Shown here: piece by piece, positions 7,673-16,335 of the stretch
How the letters are laid out: every line of letters begins with the position of its first letter
How positions within the stretch are numbered: the first letter of the stretch is position 1
Assembly (NCBI GenBank): GCA_964393335.1
Contig: CAYMTN010000032.1
Location: forward strand, 1 to 34,435
Direction: 5' to 3'
Length of the DNA stretch: 34,435 bases
DNA from: CAYMTN01 sp964393335
Lineage (GTDB): Bacteria; Chloroflexota; Anaerolineae; Aggregatilineales; Aggregatilineaceae
Program-made: the position numbers and the translations under genes
Notes under the pieces: model-generated
Told to the model about the DNA's origin: nothing
What the model saw: the letters and a program-made list of their open reading frames with translations, nothing else
Databases searched by the model: none

Positions 7673-10399
7673 GTGAATCGTCGTCGCACTTTCTCAAAGT
7701 TTTTGACACTGGGGCTAACCGTCGCGCTGGCGGTCAGCCTGCTGCCTCCCCTGGTGGCACGCGTCCAGGCTGAAAACTCGATCCCGCTGATCGTCAGCAT
7801 ACCGAATCTGTGGGAAAACACGCTCACCCCGGAGGTGTTGGCCGAGTTTGAGTCACAGCACCCCGGTGTCACCGTGCAAATCACGTTCACCGAATCGACA
7901 TTCTTCGGGTTTGGTGGTGGCTCCAGCACAGTTGACGATCAATTGGACAGCACAGAGGAATCGGTCAGCGCGGCGGATGTGTTGTATATCGATTCGTCCA
8001 GCCTGACCACAGCAGACACCCAGGCCGGGTACTATCTCGATCTGGCCCCGCTGGTCATGAACGACCCGGCCCTGAATGCTGCCGATTTTTTCCCGGCAGT
8101 GTGGCAGTCCTACCAGTGGGATAACGGCATCTGGGCGCTGCCGCTGTCCACCGATGTGATCGTGCTGACGTATGATCCGGCGGCGTTTGACGCGGCGGGT
8201 TTAGCCTATCCCACCGAACGCTGGACGATTGACGATTTCGCCTACGCCGCGCAGCAGTTGACGCAGTATAACGCGGATGGCACAGTTGACACGCCGGGCT
8301 TCTCGACGGTGTCGGGCGGCTCGAACCAGGACGTTTTCTTGCGGGCGCTGGCGGGCGCGAGTCTGTACGACGCAGCGACCACACCCAACGCGCCGGACCT
8401 GTCGAACCCGGCGCTCGAACACATTCTGGAGGTCTGGTACCAGATGCGGCAGGATGGCGTGGTGCTGGCACAAGGTGGTGGCCGGGATACCGCGATTCCG
8501 CTGCGAGTTGAAGGCATCAACGGGTATGCGGGGCGCGGGTTTGGCCCGAATCAAGATCAGACCGAAACACGGTACGCATCACTGCTGCCGGGCGGCGTCG
8601 CCGGGTTGAGCGTGCAGGGCTTCGCCGTCAGCGCCGGGACACAGTATCCCGAAATGGCTTACGAACTGGCGAAATTCCTCACCGACCAGCCCGCGTTAGC
8701 CTCCAACAATTTCAGCGCTTCCCCGGCGCGCAACAGCCTGGTTGGGGTGACGTCTCAAAACGGAAACAACAATAACGGCGGCGCACCCGGTGGCCCCGGC
8801 GGACCGGGCGGTTTCGGCGGTAATCGCACGATTCCCACCGAGATTCAGCCGGTCATCGATCAGGGGCTGGCGGCGGGCCTTCCTGTCGCTGAGCTGCGTT
8901 ACGCGTCGTACCTGTCGGCGGCAGTGACCGAGATGGACTCCAACGGCGGGGATGCCCTCAGCGCGCTGCAAACCGTCGAAGCGCAGGCGGTCAGCGATGC
9001 ACAAACGGCCCAGGCGCGGCTTGGCACGGTGGCGTTGTATGTCACGCCGCCCACACCTGCCCCCACCTTAGCGCCGGGCGAGATCGCGCTGACGTGCGCC
9101 GTGAACCAGGGGTTTGGTGGCGGCTTTCGCGGCGGCGACAATTTATCGAACCAGGATGAGTGGGACCAGGTCATTGCCGATTTTGTCGCCAGCGAACCGG
9201 CAGTCGGCGCGGTGAACCTGGAAATCGCCCGCAATACCGACCTGGCTACTTTGGCCGAAAGTTATGACTGCATCATCCTGCCGTCGAACGTCGTGCCGGA
9301 CAGCGATCTCAGTACCATCCTGAATCTCGACCCGTTGATCGACACCGACCTGTCCTTTGACCGCAACGACGTGATCGGCAACACGCTGGCGCAGCTCCAG
9401 CAGGACAACAAAACATGGGCGCTGCCGCTGGCGATCCAACCGCAGATGTTGGAGTACGATCCCCAGCAATTCGCCCAGGCAGGCGTACCGGAACCGCTCA
9501 ACGGCTGGACGGCGGATGCCTTCGTCGATGCGCTGCACACGCTCAAGCCGTACGACACCGACCCAACGCCGTTTGTGCCGAACGATCCCAGCGGGTCGTA
9601 CCTGCTGATGTTGATCGCGGCATTTGGCGGCCTGCCCATCGACTATCGCACCACGCCGACAACGATCAACTTCACCGATCCAGCCACCGTCGATGCGATC
9701 CGGCAGGTGCTCGATCTGGCCGCGAATGGGTACATCAGCTACAGCAGCGACCAGGAACCGGTTATTGTGACTTCAGACAGCAGCCCGGCTATCACAACCA
9801 ACACCCTGAACCAGTTTGCGCGGTTTGGCCCATTCCGGCCCGGCGGCGCGGCGCAGCCGACGATGGTCCTGACCACTTATCCGCAGGGCAGCCAGTACGG
9901 CGTGATCGCGTACGAAATCACGACCGGGTACGTCAGCGCGACGGCCCAAAATCCCGACGCGACCTATCGGTTCTTGAGCGCTGTCGCGCAGAATCCGCAG
10001 CTATTCTCCGGCATGCCTGCGCGCCGCTCGCTGGTCAACGATCCGGCGGTTGTCGCGGCCCAGGGCCAGGACATCGCCGCTGCATACCAGCAGTTGGACG
10101 CCCTGATGCGCGCCCCGAACACGATCGTGTTCCCGATGCAGTCCGGCGCGGGGGGTGCGGGCGCGCTCAACTTCATCCAGGAATACTGGCTGCGGCGCGC
10201 GTTTGACAATTACGTGAACAACGGGGCCGATCTGGATGTCGAACTCGCCGACGCACAGCAGTACACGCAGGCGTACATGGAGTGCGCGGCAGGTATCACG
10301 CTGGACACCACGGCCACCGACTTTGGGGACCAGTTCCGCGCTTCTGCCGAGCAGATTCGCACCTGCGCGACCAGCGTCGATCCAACATTCGGGCAGTAA
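7673..10399 (+). CDS. exported protein with two tandem solute-binding-protein-like halves
   Basis: This is a 908-residue exported protein. The signal peptide (NRRR, hydrophobic 11-28, cleavage near RVQAEN) has no lipobox. Two extracellular solute-binding family 1-like halves follow. The first (about 35-455) has IPLIVSIPNLWENTLTPEVLAEFESQHPGV, then DNGIWALPLSTDVIVLTYDP. The second (about 475-905) repeats the same order with QDNKTWALPLAIQPQMLEYDPQQF. Each half has the segment (P/L)A(L)xxxNxxxxSP/GMPARR(N)SLV near its end. Glycine/asparagine-rich loops occur around 78-85, 363-384 and 477-488, and a Pro/Thr linker (458-468) joins the halves. Such proteins normally feed sugar ABC importers. Here no importer permease is present, and the next genes encode an FtsX/HlyD system. 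It opens the 12-kb train. A sensing or substrate-presenting role is inference. Confidence 0.82.
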   Translation: MNRRRTFSKFLTLGLTVALAVSLLPPLVARVQAENSIPLIVSIPNLWENTLTPEVLAEFESQHPGVTVQITFTESTFFGFGGGSSTVDDQLDSTEESVSAADVLYIDSSSLTTADTQAGYYLDLAPLVMNDPALNAADFFPAVWQSYQWDNGIWALPLSTDVIVLTYDPAAFDAAGLAYPTERWTIDDFAYAAQQLTQYNADGTVDTPGFSTVSGGSNQDVFLRALAGASLYDAATTPNAPDLSNPALEHILEVWYQMRQDGVVLAQGGGRDTAIPLRVEGINGYAGRGFGPNQDQTETRYASLLPGGVAGLSVQGFAVSAGTQYPEMAYELAKFLTDQPALASNNFSASPARNSLVGVTSQNGNNNNGGAPGGPGGPGGFGGNRTIPTEIQPVIDQGLAAGLPVAELRYASYLSAAVTEMDSNGGDALSALQTVEAQAVSDAQTAQARLGTVALYVTPPTPAPTLAPGEIALTCAVNQGFGGGFRGGDNLSNQDEWDQVIADFVASEPAVGAVNLEIARNTDLATLAESYDCIILPSNVVPDSDLSTILNLDPLIDTDLSFDRNDVIGNTLAQLQQDNKTWALPLAIQPQMLEYDPQQFAQAGVPEPLNGWTADAFVDALHTLKPYDTDPTPFVPNDPSGSYLLMLIAAFGGLPIDYRTTPTTINFTDPATVDAIRQVLDLAANGYISYSSDQEPVIVTSDSSPAITTNTLNQFARFGPFRPGGAAQPTMVLTTYPQGSQYGVIAYEITTGYVSATAQNPDATYRFLSAVAQNPQLFSGMPARRSLVNDPAVVAAQGQDIAAAYQQLDALMRAPNTIVFPMQSGAGGAGALNFIQEYWLRRAFDNYVNNGADLDVELADAQQYTQAYMECAAGITLDTTATDFGDQFRASAEQIRTCATSVDPTFGQ

Positions 10400-10421
10400 C
10401 ATTCGCTTACACGTCACACGC

Positions 10422-10458
10422 CGTGCGATCAGGGGATCGAGTTACCCCTGATCGCACG
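10422..10458 (+). other. 14-bp perfect inverted repeat in the intergenic gap
   Basis: CGTGCGATCAGGGG (10422-10435) pairs perfectly with 10445-10458 around a 9-nt loop, in the 73 bp between the solute-binding-like gene and the FtsX gene. No T run follows on either strand, so it is not a standard terminator. It could protect or process the upstream mRNA to set unequal expression, or be an operator. Confidence 0.7.
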
Positions 10459-10472
10459 TGGAAAAAACCATT

Positions 10473-13250
10473 ATGCAGCGACTTATCGACTCTGTACTTT
10501 TTGCCATCGAGCGGTTATGGCAGCACCGCGTGCTTGTTTTTTGGACGCTGGTCGGGCTGTCGGCGGCGACGACGCTGGCGCTCAGCCTGACGCTGTACGT
10601 GGACGCGGTGAATACCAACCTGTTGACGGATAACCTGTCCGATCCGCCGTATGCCTTTCGCTTCCGCTACCTGGGGAGCTGGGAAGGTGCGATCACGCCG
10701 GCAGACGTGGACCGGGCGAGCGCCGTCATCGAGCATAACTTCGTAGACGCGATTGGGCTGCCAACCACGAGCACCGCGCGCTACATCAGCGGCGGTACGT
10801 GGAACGTCACGCGCCAGGGTGACGTCCCCGCCCCGTTTGGGGCCTACGCGCTCGGCACGCTGGACGGCATGGACGATCACATCCAGATCACCGCCGGGCA
10901 GTGGCCGCCGGATCAAGTCACCGACGCGGGGGCGACCGGGTACCTGCCGGTGCTCGCTTCCGAAACGATGCTGTATCAAACCGGCCTGGAAGTGGGCGAC
11001 ATCTTCAGCGCGACCCGGTCCGGCGCACCGGAGCCGGTCACGCTGAAAATCGTCGCGTTGTGGCGTCCGGTAGACGCCAGCGATCCCTCGTGGATTCTGA
11101 CTCCCAAGTTTTTCGACCAGGTCTTTTTGATGACAGGGGACGATTTGTGGACCGCGATGGACGGTCTTACGGCCCCGGTCGAAGAAGCCGACTGGACCAT
11201 CATCTTTGACGGCAGCACGCTGCGCACGTCGGACGTCGGCGGCCTGTTGGATGGCATCGTCAGCGGGCAGCGGATCGTCACGGCGGCGCTGCCGGGCATT
11301 CGCCTGGACCTTTCGCCTGAAGACGGGCTGAAAGCGTTTAGCAGCAAAGTAAACCAGCTCACGCAGCAGTTGGTGATCGTCGTCATGCCGGTCGCCGGGC
11401 TGATCCTGTATTTTGTCACGATGCTGGCGGGTATGCTGGTCAGCAGCCAGCAGCAGGAAGATGTCACGCTCAGCAGCCGGGGCATGAGCCGCCCCAAACT
11501 GCTGGGCCTGCACGTGTTGATGTGGTTGATCCTGGCCGGGCTGGCGCTGGGCATCGGCCTGATCGCCGCGCCGCCGGTCGTCCAGTTGATCGGGCGCACG
11601 TCGTCGTTTTTGACGTTCACCGCCGATACGCCGTCGCTCGACATCGTGTATACGCGGCAGGCGCTCATCGCCGGGGCGGTAACCGGCCTGCTGGCTGCCA
11701 GCAGCGGCCTGTACATGGCGTGGCGCACCACCGGCCAATCGATCAACCAGTTCAAGCAGGCGCAGGCCCGCTCCGGCAAAGCGTGGTGGCAGCGCATCTA
11801 TCTTGACGTGATGCTGCTGGTGCCTGCCGGGTACGTATTTTACACGCTGCGGGCGCATGGCGGCCTCTCTACCGGCGCGCAGCAGCCGTTCAGCGATCCG
11901 CTGGTGTTCATCGCGCCGACGCTGTTTTCGCTCGGTTTTACGCTGCTGTTTCTGCGCCTGTATCCGTTTGTGCTCAACCTGGCCTCCCGCGTGTTGAGCA
12001 TTACCAGCAACATCGCGCTGTTGATGGCGCTGCGCGAGCTCACCCGCTCGATTGGACGCTATCGCGGCACGCTGTTGATGATGTGTTTCACGTTGAGCCT
12101 GATCGGGTTCACGGCGTCGATGGCGAGCACGCTGGATCGCAGCCTGCAAGACGTGATCGAATATGACGTCGGCGCGCAGCGCGTGCTGGTCGTCGCCAGC
12201 GAGACCCAGACCGAAGAAGGCACGTCGTCCGACAGCGGCACGACGCTGACCGTCGTCGGGTACAACACGCTGCCCGCCAGCAACCTGCTGGAAATCCCGG
12301 ACGTGTACGCCGTGTCACGCGTGGGCCGCTACCAGGCGCAGATCGTGCTGCCGGGGCAGCGCGCGCAGGGCACCGTGTTGGGCGTCGATCGTGCGTCGAT
12401 GGCGGCTATCGCGTACTTCCGCCAGGACTACGCCCCAGAGCCAATCGCCGACATGTTCAACGAGTTGGCCGGGAACCGGACCGGCATCCTCTTAAACGCG
12501 CAAGCCGCCGAGGAGTACAACTTACAGGTCGGGCAAGAAGCCTCGCTGCAAATCTCGGCGCTGAACACGTGGTACAGCACCAGCGTGCCAATTGTCGGGC
12601 TGGTCGATTATTTCCCCACGCTCGATCCGCGCCAGGGCTTTTTTGCGATCACGAACATCGATCCGATCTTTGAACTGGTCGGCACTGAACTACCGCACGA
12701 CATCTGGCTGCGCCTGAAACCCGGCGCAGATGGGGACGCCGTGCTCGCGCAGGTAAAAGACCTCGGCTTCCCGGTGCTGAAGTGGCTCGATCCGGCGCAG
12801 TTGATCTACGCTGCGCAGACCGACCCGACGCGGCGCGGCGTGTTGGGTTTTCTGTCGGTGGGCTTCGTGTCCGCGATCCTGCTGACGCTGGTCGGCAGCG
12901 TCATCCAGAGCACGGCCTCATTCCGCACGCAGGCTGTCCAGCTTGGATCGCTGCGCGCGATGGGCCTGGGCGGCGGCGCGGTGGCCTCGTACCTGCTGTC
13001 GTCGCAGGGGATCGCGGCGCTGGGCGGGATCGTGGGCGGGACGGTGATCGGCATGGCGACCACGCTGCTGTTTCTGCCGCTGTTGGATTTCAGCGGCGGC
13101 CTGCCCCCGTACCTGGTGCGGGTAGCCTGGGGCGATATCACGCTGGTGTATTCGCTGTTCGCGGCGATGTTGTTCGGCGTCACCGTGATGACGACGGCGC
13201 TGCTCAGCCGCCAGCAAGTTTCCGCGTTGGTGAAATTAGGCGATGCATAA
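10473..13250 (+). CDS. FtsX/MacB-type ABC permease with two FtsX modules
   Basis: This is a 925-residue membrane protein of the FtsX/MacB permease class, which couples ATP use to work on the cell envelope or to export rather than classical import. An N-terminal helix (about 15-40) is followed by an extracellular domain (40-300). Three helices form the first FtsX module (about 310-420). Further helices lie around 440-550, then a second extracellular domain (560-785) and a terminal three-helix FtsX module (about 795-915), giving roughly ten helices. I chose ATG 10473 because GGAAAA precedes it. An in-frame GTG at 10458 would start inside the intergenic hairpin. It is followed 16 bp later by the adaptor gene. 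Two different ATPase genes downstream fit a permease with two unlike halves. Confidence 0.9.
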   Translation: MQRLIDSVLFAIERLWQHRVLVFWTLVGLSAATTLALSLTLYVDAVNTNLLTDNLSDPPYAFRFRYLGSWEGAITPADVDRASAVIEHNFVDAIGLPTTSTARYISGGTWNVTRQGDVPAPFGAYALGTLDGMDDHIQITAGQWPPDQVTDAGATGYLPVLASETMLYQTGLEVGDIFSATRSGAPEPVTLKIVALWRPVDASDPSWILTPKFFDQVFLMTGDDLWTAMDGLTAPVEEADWTIIFDGSTLRTSDVGGLLDGIVSGQRIVTAALPGIRLDLSPEDGLKAFSSKVNQLTQQLVIVVMPVAGLILYFVTMLAGMLVSSQQQEDVTLSSRGMSRPKLLGLHVLMWLILAGLALGIGLIAAPPVVQLIGRTSSFLTFTADTPSLDIVYTRQALIAGAVTGLLAASSGLYMAWRTTGQSINQFKQAQARSGKAWWQRIYLDVMLLVPAGYVFYTLRAHGGLSTGAQQPFSDPLVFIAPTLFSLGFTLLFLRLYPFVLNLASRVLSITSNIALLMALRELTRSIGRYRGTLLMMCFTLSLIGFTASMASTLDRSLQDVIEYDVGAQRVLVVASETQTEEGTSSDSGTTLTVVGYNTLPASNLLEIPDVYAVSRVGRYQAQIVLPGQRAQGTVLGVDRASMAAIAYFRQDYAPEPIADMFNELAGNRTGILLNAQAAEEYNLQVGQEASLQISALNTWYSTSVPIVGLVDYFPTLDPRQGFFAITNIDPIFELVGTELPHDIWLRLKPGADGDAVLAQVKDLGFPVLKWLDPAQLIYAAQTDPTRRGVLGFLSVGFVSAILLTLVGSVIQSTASFRTQAVQLGSLRAMGLGGGAVASYLLSSQGIAALGGIVGGTVIGMATTLLFLPLLDFSGGLPPYLVRVAWGDITLVYSLFAAMLFGVTVMTTALLSRQQVSALVKLGDA

Positions 13251-13266
13251 CACAAGGAACGACTCA

Positions 13267-14622
13267 ATGACGCGTTACGGACTGATCCTATTGATTCTGC
13301 TTTCTCTGATCGTGGCGGCCTGCTCCTCCGCAAGCGAAACCCTCGACGGCGGCGCGGCGCGCGCGCAATCGGCCCCCACCTCGACTCCCGTGCCGACGGC
13401 GGAGATCGCCGCCAAACCGACGTATGTCGTCCAGCGCGGCACCGTCGAAGACATCTTTTCGTTCACCGGGCGGTGGCAGCCGCGCGACCAGATGATGTTG
13501 TCCTTCCCGATCAGCGGCACGATCCGGCAGGTGAACGTGCAGCGCGGCGACGCGGTGAGCGCCGGTGACCTGCTGGCCGATTACGACATCACCGACCTGG
13601 AAAACCAGCTCGCCAGCGCCCGCATCCAGCTTGAATCGGCGATGGCGAGCGTCGATACCAGCGCCACCGGCGGCATCGAAAGCGTCGAAAACGCGGAGAT
13701 CAGCCTGGCAAACGCGCGCCTCTCGCTGGAAAACACGAAAAACAGCAGTCCCTGGACGAGTGTCGCTTCAGCACGCCTGCAAGTTAATTCAGCGGAACGA
13801 TCGCTGGCGGACGCCGAGCGCAGTTACCGTGAAGCTCTCAGCCACCCGGAGAATTCCGCGTCAACCGTCGATAACGCCTACCAGCAGCTTCTCAGCGCGC
13901 AGGATCAACTCAAGAGTGCCCAGAACAGCTATTTTTCGTCGGCGCAGAACTTCAACAATTACCAGTACCAGGTGCAGCAATCGGAGAATCAGGTCATCCA
14001 GGCCGAACTCAATTTGCAGCGGGCGCTTGACAGCGCGGCGGGCGGCGTCAGCGATGAAAACGTGCAGTCCGCCCAGCTCAACATCGACCAGATTCAGCAG
14101 AAAATCGCCAATTCGTCGCTCTTTGCGCCCATCGACGGCGTGATCCTCGAAGTGACCATCGCGCCGGGCGACAGCGTTCAAGCATACGCGACGGTGATCG
14201 TGATCGGGCTGCCGGAGCCGAAAGAAGTGATCGCCACCCTGGCGATCAACGATGCCAACCAGCTCAGCGTCGGCATGACCGGCGTGTGCCAGATCATGAA
14301 CCAGCCCGCGACAGCGGTAGGCTGCATCGTGCGCAGCATCCCGCTGAGCAGCCGTGACGCCGACCAGACGACGCGCGTTGCGGCGACGCTCGCCACCGCC
14401 ACCGATAACCAGTTGATCGAAGTCGAGATGCCGCTCGACGTGCGCGAAAATGTCTTGTGGCTGCCGCCCAGCGTGATCCGCACCTTCCAGAACCGGACTT
14501 TTGTCGTACTCGATACGCCCGACGGCCCGCGCACGGTCGATGTCGTGTTGGGCCTGCAAACAGACGAGCGTGTCGAGATCGTGAGCGGCGTCAACGAGGG
14601 GGATGTGGTCATTGCACCGTAA
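13267..14622 (+). CDS. HlyD/MacA-family adaptor lipoprotein
   Basis: This is a 451-residue adaptor of the HlyD/MacA (membrane fusion protein) family, expected to sit outside the membrane and work with the FtsX permease. The N-terminus has a lipoprotein signal with lipobox V-A-A-C (Cys19), then a Pro/Thr linker. It has the usual barrel-sandwich halves: FTGRWQPRDQMMLSFPISGTI with VQRGDAVSAGDLLADYD before a long coiled coil (about 95-275), and FAPIDGVILEVTIAPGDSVQAY after it, then beta domains to the C-terminus. Start ATG 13267 is preceded by AAGGAA and gives a proper signal. An in-frame ATG at 13243 overlapping the previous gene is less likely. No TolC-like gene is present, consistent with a cell lacking a classical outer membrane (inference). 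Confidence 0.9.
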   Translation: MTRYGLILLILLSLIVAACSSASETLDGGAARAQSAPTSTPVPTAEIAAKPTYVVQRGTVEDIFSFTGRWQPRDQMMLSFPISGTIRQVNVQRGDAVSAGDLLADYDITDLENQLASARIQLESAMASVDTSATGGIESVENAEISLANARLSLENTKNSSPWTSVASARLQVNSAERSLADAERSYREALSHPENSASTVDNAYQQLLSAQDQLKSAQNSYFSSAQNFNNYQYQVQQSENQVIQAELNLQRALDSAAGGVSDENVQSAQLNIDQIQQKIANSSLFAPIDGVILEVTIAPGDSVQAYATVIVIGLPEPKEVIATLAINDANQLSVGMTGVCQIMNQPATAVGCIVRSIPLSSRDADQTTRVAATLATATDNQLIEVEMPLDVRENVLWLPPSVIRTFQNRTFVVLDTPDGPRTVDVVLGLQTDERVEIVSGVNEGDVVIAP

Positions 14623-14638
14623 TGGAAAGGGGCACGGC

Positions 14639-15601
14639 ATGGCGGCCACCAACGGCAACGGAACGGCGTACATCACCTGCAAAAACATTGTGCGCGCCTT
14701 TACGGTGGGCGATCACGAGATCGTGGCGCTGCGCGGGATCGATTTCACCATGCAGCGCGGCGAGATGGTGGCGATTGTCGGGCCGAGCGGCGCGGGCAAA
14801 AGCTCGCTGCTGAACCTGCTCGGCGGGTTGGATACGCCCACAGCAGGCCGCCTGACGGTCGGGAACCTGGACCTGGTCGACTTGAAGGGGCACGCCCTGG
14901 CCGATTACCGGCTGTGCCAGGTGGGCTTCCTGTGGCAAAACGTCGGGCGTAACCTGCTGCCGCACCGCTCCGCGCTGCGAAATGTGATGCTGCCGATGAT
15001 GCTGGCCGGGGTCGGCTGGCGCGAGCGCCGCCGCCGCGCCAAAGAACTGATCGAGGCAGTCGGCATGACGGAGCACGCGCACAAACGGCCTACCCAGCTT
15101 TCCGGTGGGCAGCAGCAGCGCGTGGCAACCGCCGTCGCGCTGGCGAACCACCCCCAACTGCTGCTGGCCGACGAGCCGACCGGCGCGCTCGATCATCAGA
15201 GCGCGGTCCAGGTTATGGAACTGCTGGCGGACCTGCGCGAACGGTACGGGCTGACGATTCTGATGGTGACACACGACATGCAGTTGGCCGCCTATGCCGA
15301 CCGCACGCTGACGCTGCGCGATGGCGCGCTCGGCCAGGACCTGACGCACAGCGCCCAGGAAGCGCCGCCGGTGCTGGACGGTGAAGGCCGCATTCAACTG
15401 CCCGCCGCCGTACGCTCACAGCTTGACGATGCGGCGCGAATCTCGGTGGAAATCCGGCCCGAAGGCGTGCTGCTGCGCCCCGAACACGAAGCCGAGGACG
15501 ATACGGACCTGGTGCTGCAGGACATCCTGCCCCACAGGAACGGGCACACGCGGCGCGGAATCTTGCGCTTCCGGCGCAAAGGAGAGGAGGCGCAATCGTG
15601 A
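14639..15601 (+). CDS. LolD/MacB-type ABC ATPase with C-terminal AbrB-like domain
   Basis: This is a 320-residue ATPase that should energise the FtsX permease. Residues 10-235 form the ATPase: Walker A GPSGAGKSS (48-56), Q-loop Gln100, signature LSGGQ (154-158), Walker B LLLADEP with Glu179, and His212 (THD). Unusually, residues about 245-281 (VLDGEGRIQLPAAVRSQL, then ISVEIRPEGVLLRP) fit the SpoVT/AbrB swapped-hairpin pattern, G-R-(I/V)-x-(L/I)-P-x-x-(V/I)-R followed by a V-E-x(4)-G-V-x-L-R-P strand. A basic tail (296-320) follows. The start is ATG 14639 with GGAAAGGGG 6 nt upstream; earlier in-frame GTG 14603 overlaps the adaptor gene. It overlaps the next ATPase by GTGA. The tail may mediate dimerisation or nucleic-acid contact. 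Confidence 0.92.
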   Translation: MAATNGNGTAYITCKNIVRAFTVGDHEIVALRGIDFTMQRGEMVAIVGPSGAGKSSLLNLLGGLDTPTAGRLTVGNLDLVDLKGHALADYRLCQVGFLWQNVGRNLLPHRSALRNVMLPMMLAGVGWRERRRRAKELIEAVGMTEHAHKRPTQLSGGQQQRVATAVALANHPQLLLADEPTGALDHQSAVQVMELLADLRERYGLTILMVTHDMQLAAYADRTLTLRDGALGQDLTHSAQEAPPVLDGEGRIQLPAAVRSQLDDAARISVEIRPEGVLLRPEHEAEDDTDLVLQDILPHRNGHTRRGILRFRRKGEEAQS

Positions 15602-16335
15602 AAGACGAGTTGGGTATCAGCGTGCGCGGCGTCGAGCGCCACTTCGGCAGCCTGGACGTCCTGTGCGGGATCGATCTGGACGTGCATGTCGGTGAGATGG
15701 TCGCGCTGTACGGGCCTTCGGGCAGCGGCAAAACCACGCTGATCAACCTGATCGGCGCGCTGGACCGGCCCAACGCCGGCAGCATGGACGTACTCGGCCA
15801 GAATATCATCCGCCTGGGTGATCGGCGCCGCGCCCGGCTGCGCCGGACGCAGATCGGGTTTATTTTTCAAAGCTCGACGTTGCTGCCGACCTATTCCGCC
15901 ATCGAAAACATCGATCTCGCGCTGCGGCTGCCGCGTTTGGGTTATTTCGAGCGGCGGCGGCGGGCACGCGCCGCGTTAAACGCGGTGGGTCTCAGCGCGT
16001 GGGCCGATCACATGCCCGAAGAACTGAGCGGCGGCCAGCGCCAGCGGATCGCCATCGCGCGCGCGCTGGCCCTGCAAGCGCCCTTGATCCTGGCCGACGA
16101 GCCGACCAGCGGCGTCGATATGACGACGACGCGCCGCATCCTGGCGCTGTTTCACGGCATCGCGGCGGCGGAAAATACGACGTTTGTGATTGTCTCTCAC
16201 GATCCATTGGTCGTGGAGTTTGTGGATACGGTTTATGACCTGTCAGATGGCAAACTCGTCAAACGGTCCCCTGCATCTGAATCAGAAGAAGCCCCCCGGA
16301 GGGATGAAGCATGTTTAGAGCTATCGGAAAGTTGA
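15598..16335 (+). CDS. LolD/MacB-type ABC ATPase
   Basis: This is the second ATPase of the envelope system, 245 residues, close to the LolD/FtsE/MacB-ATPase size. Walker A is GPSGSGKTT (39-47), Q-loop Gln91, signature LSGGQ (143-147), Walker B LILADEP with Glu168, and H-loop His201 (SHD). All catalytic residues are intact. It starts at GTG 15598 with AGGAGAGGAGG upstream and overlaps the stop of the previous ATPase (GTGA), which implies translational coupling. The C-terminal 25 residues are charged (KRSPASESEEAPRRDEA), and their coding region overlaps the LysM gene by 25 bp. With two different ATPases and a two-module permease, a heterodimeric motor is the simplest reading. Confidence 0.92.
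   Translation: MKDELGISVRGVERHFGSLDVLCGIDLDVHVGEMVALYGPSGSGKTTLINLIGALDRPNAGSMDVLGQNIIRLGDRRRARLRRTQIGFIFQSSTLLPTYSAIENIDLALRLPRLGYFERRRRARAALNAVGLSAWADHMPEELSGGQRQRIAIARALALQAPLILADEPTSGVDMTTTRRILALFHGIAAAENTTFVIVSHDPLVVEFVDTVYDLSDGKLVKRSPASESEEAPRRDEACLELSES

Noticed and set aside
7673..10399. Ordinary sugar ABC-importer binding protein
   Set aside because: There is no lipobox, the domain is duplicated, and no MalF/MalG-type permease is nearby; the neighbours are FtsX/HlyD-type.
10515..12149. Long open frame antisense to the FtsX permease (over 500 codons)
   Set aside because: It is Arg/Gln/Ala-rich without recognisable motifs or a ribosome site and lies wholly opposite a well-supported gene; it is the usual shadow of GC-rich codon usage.
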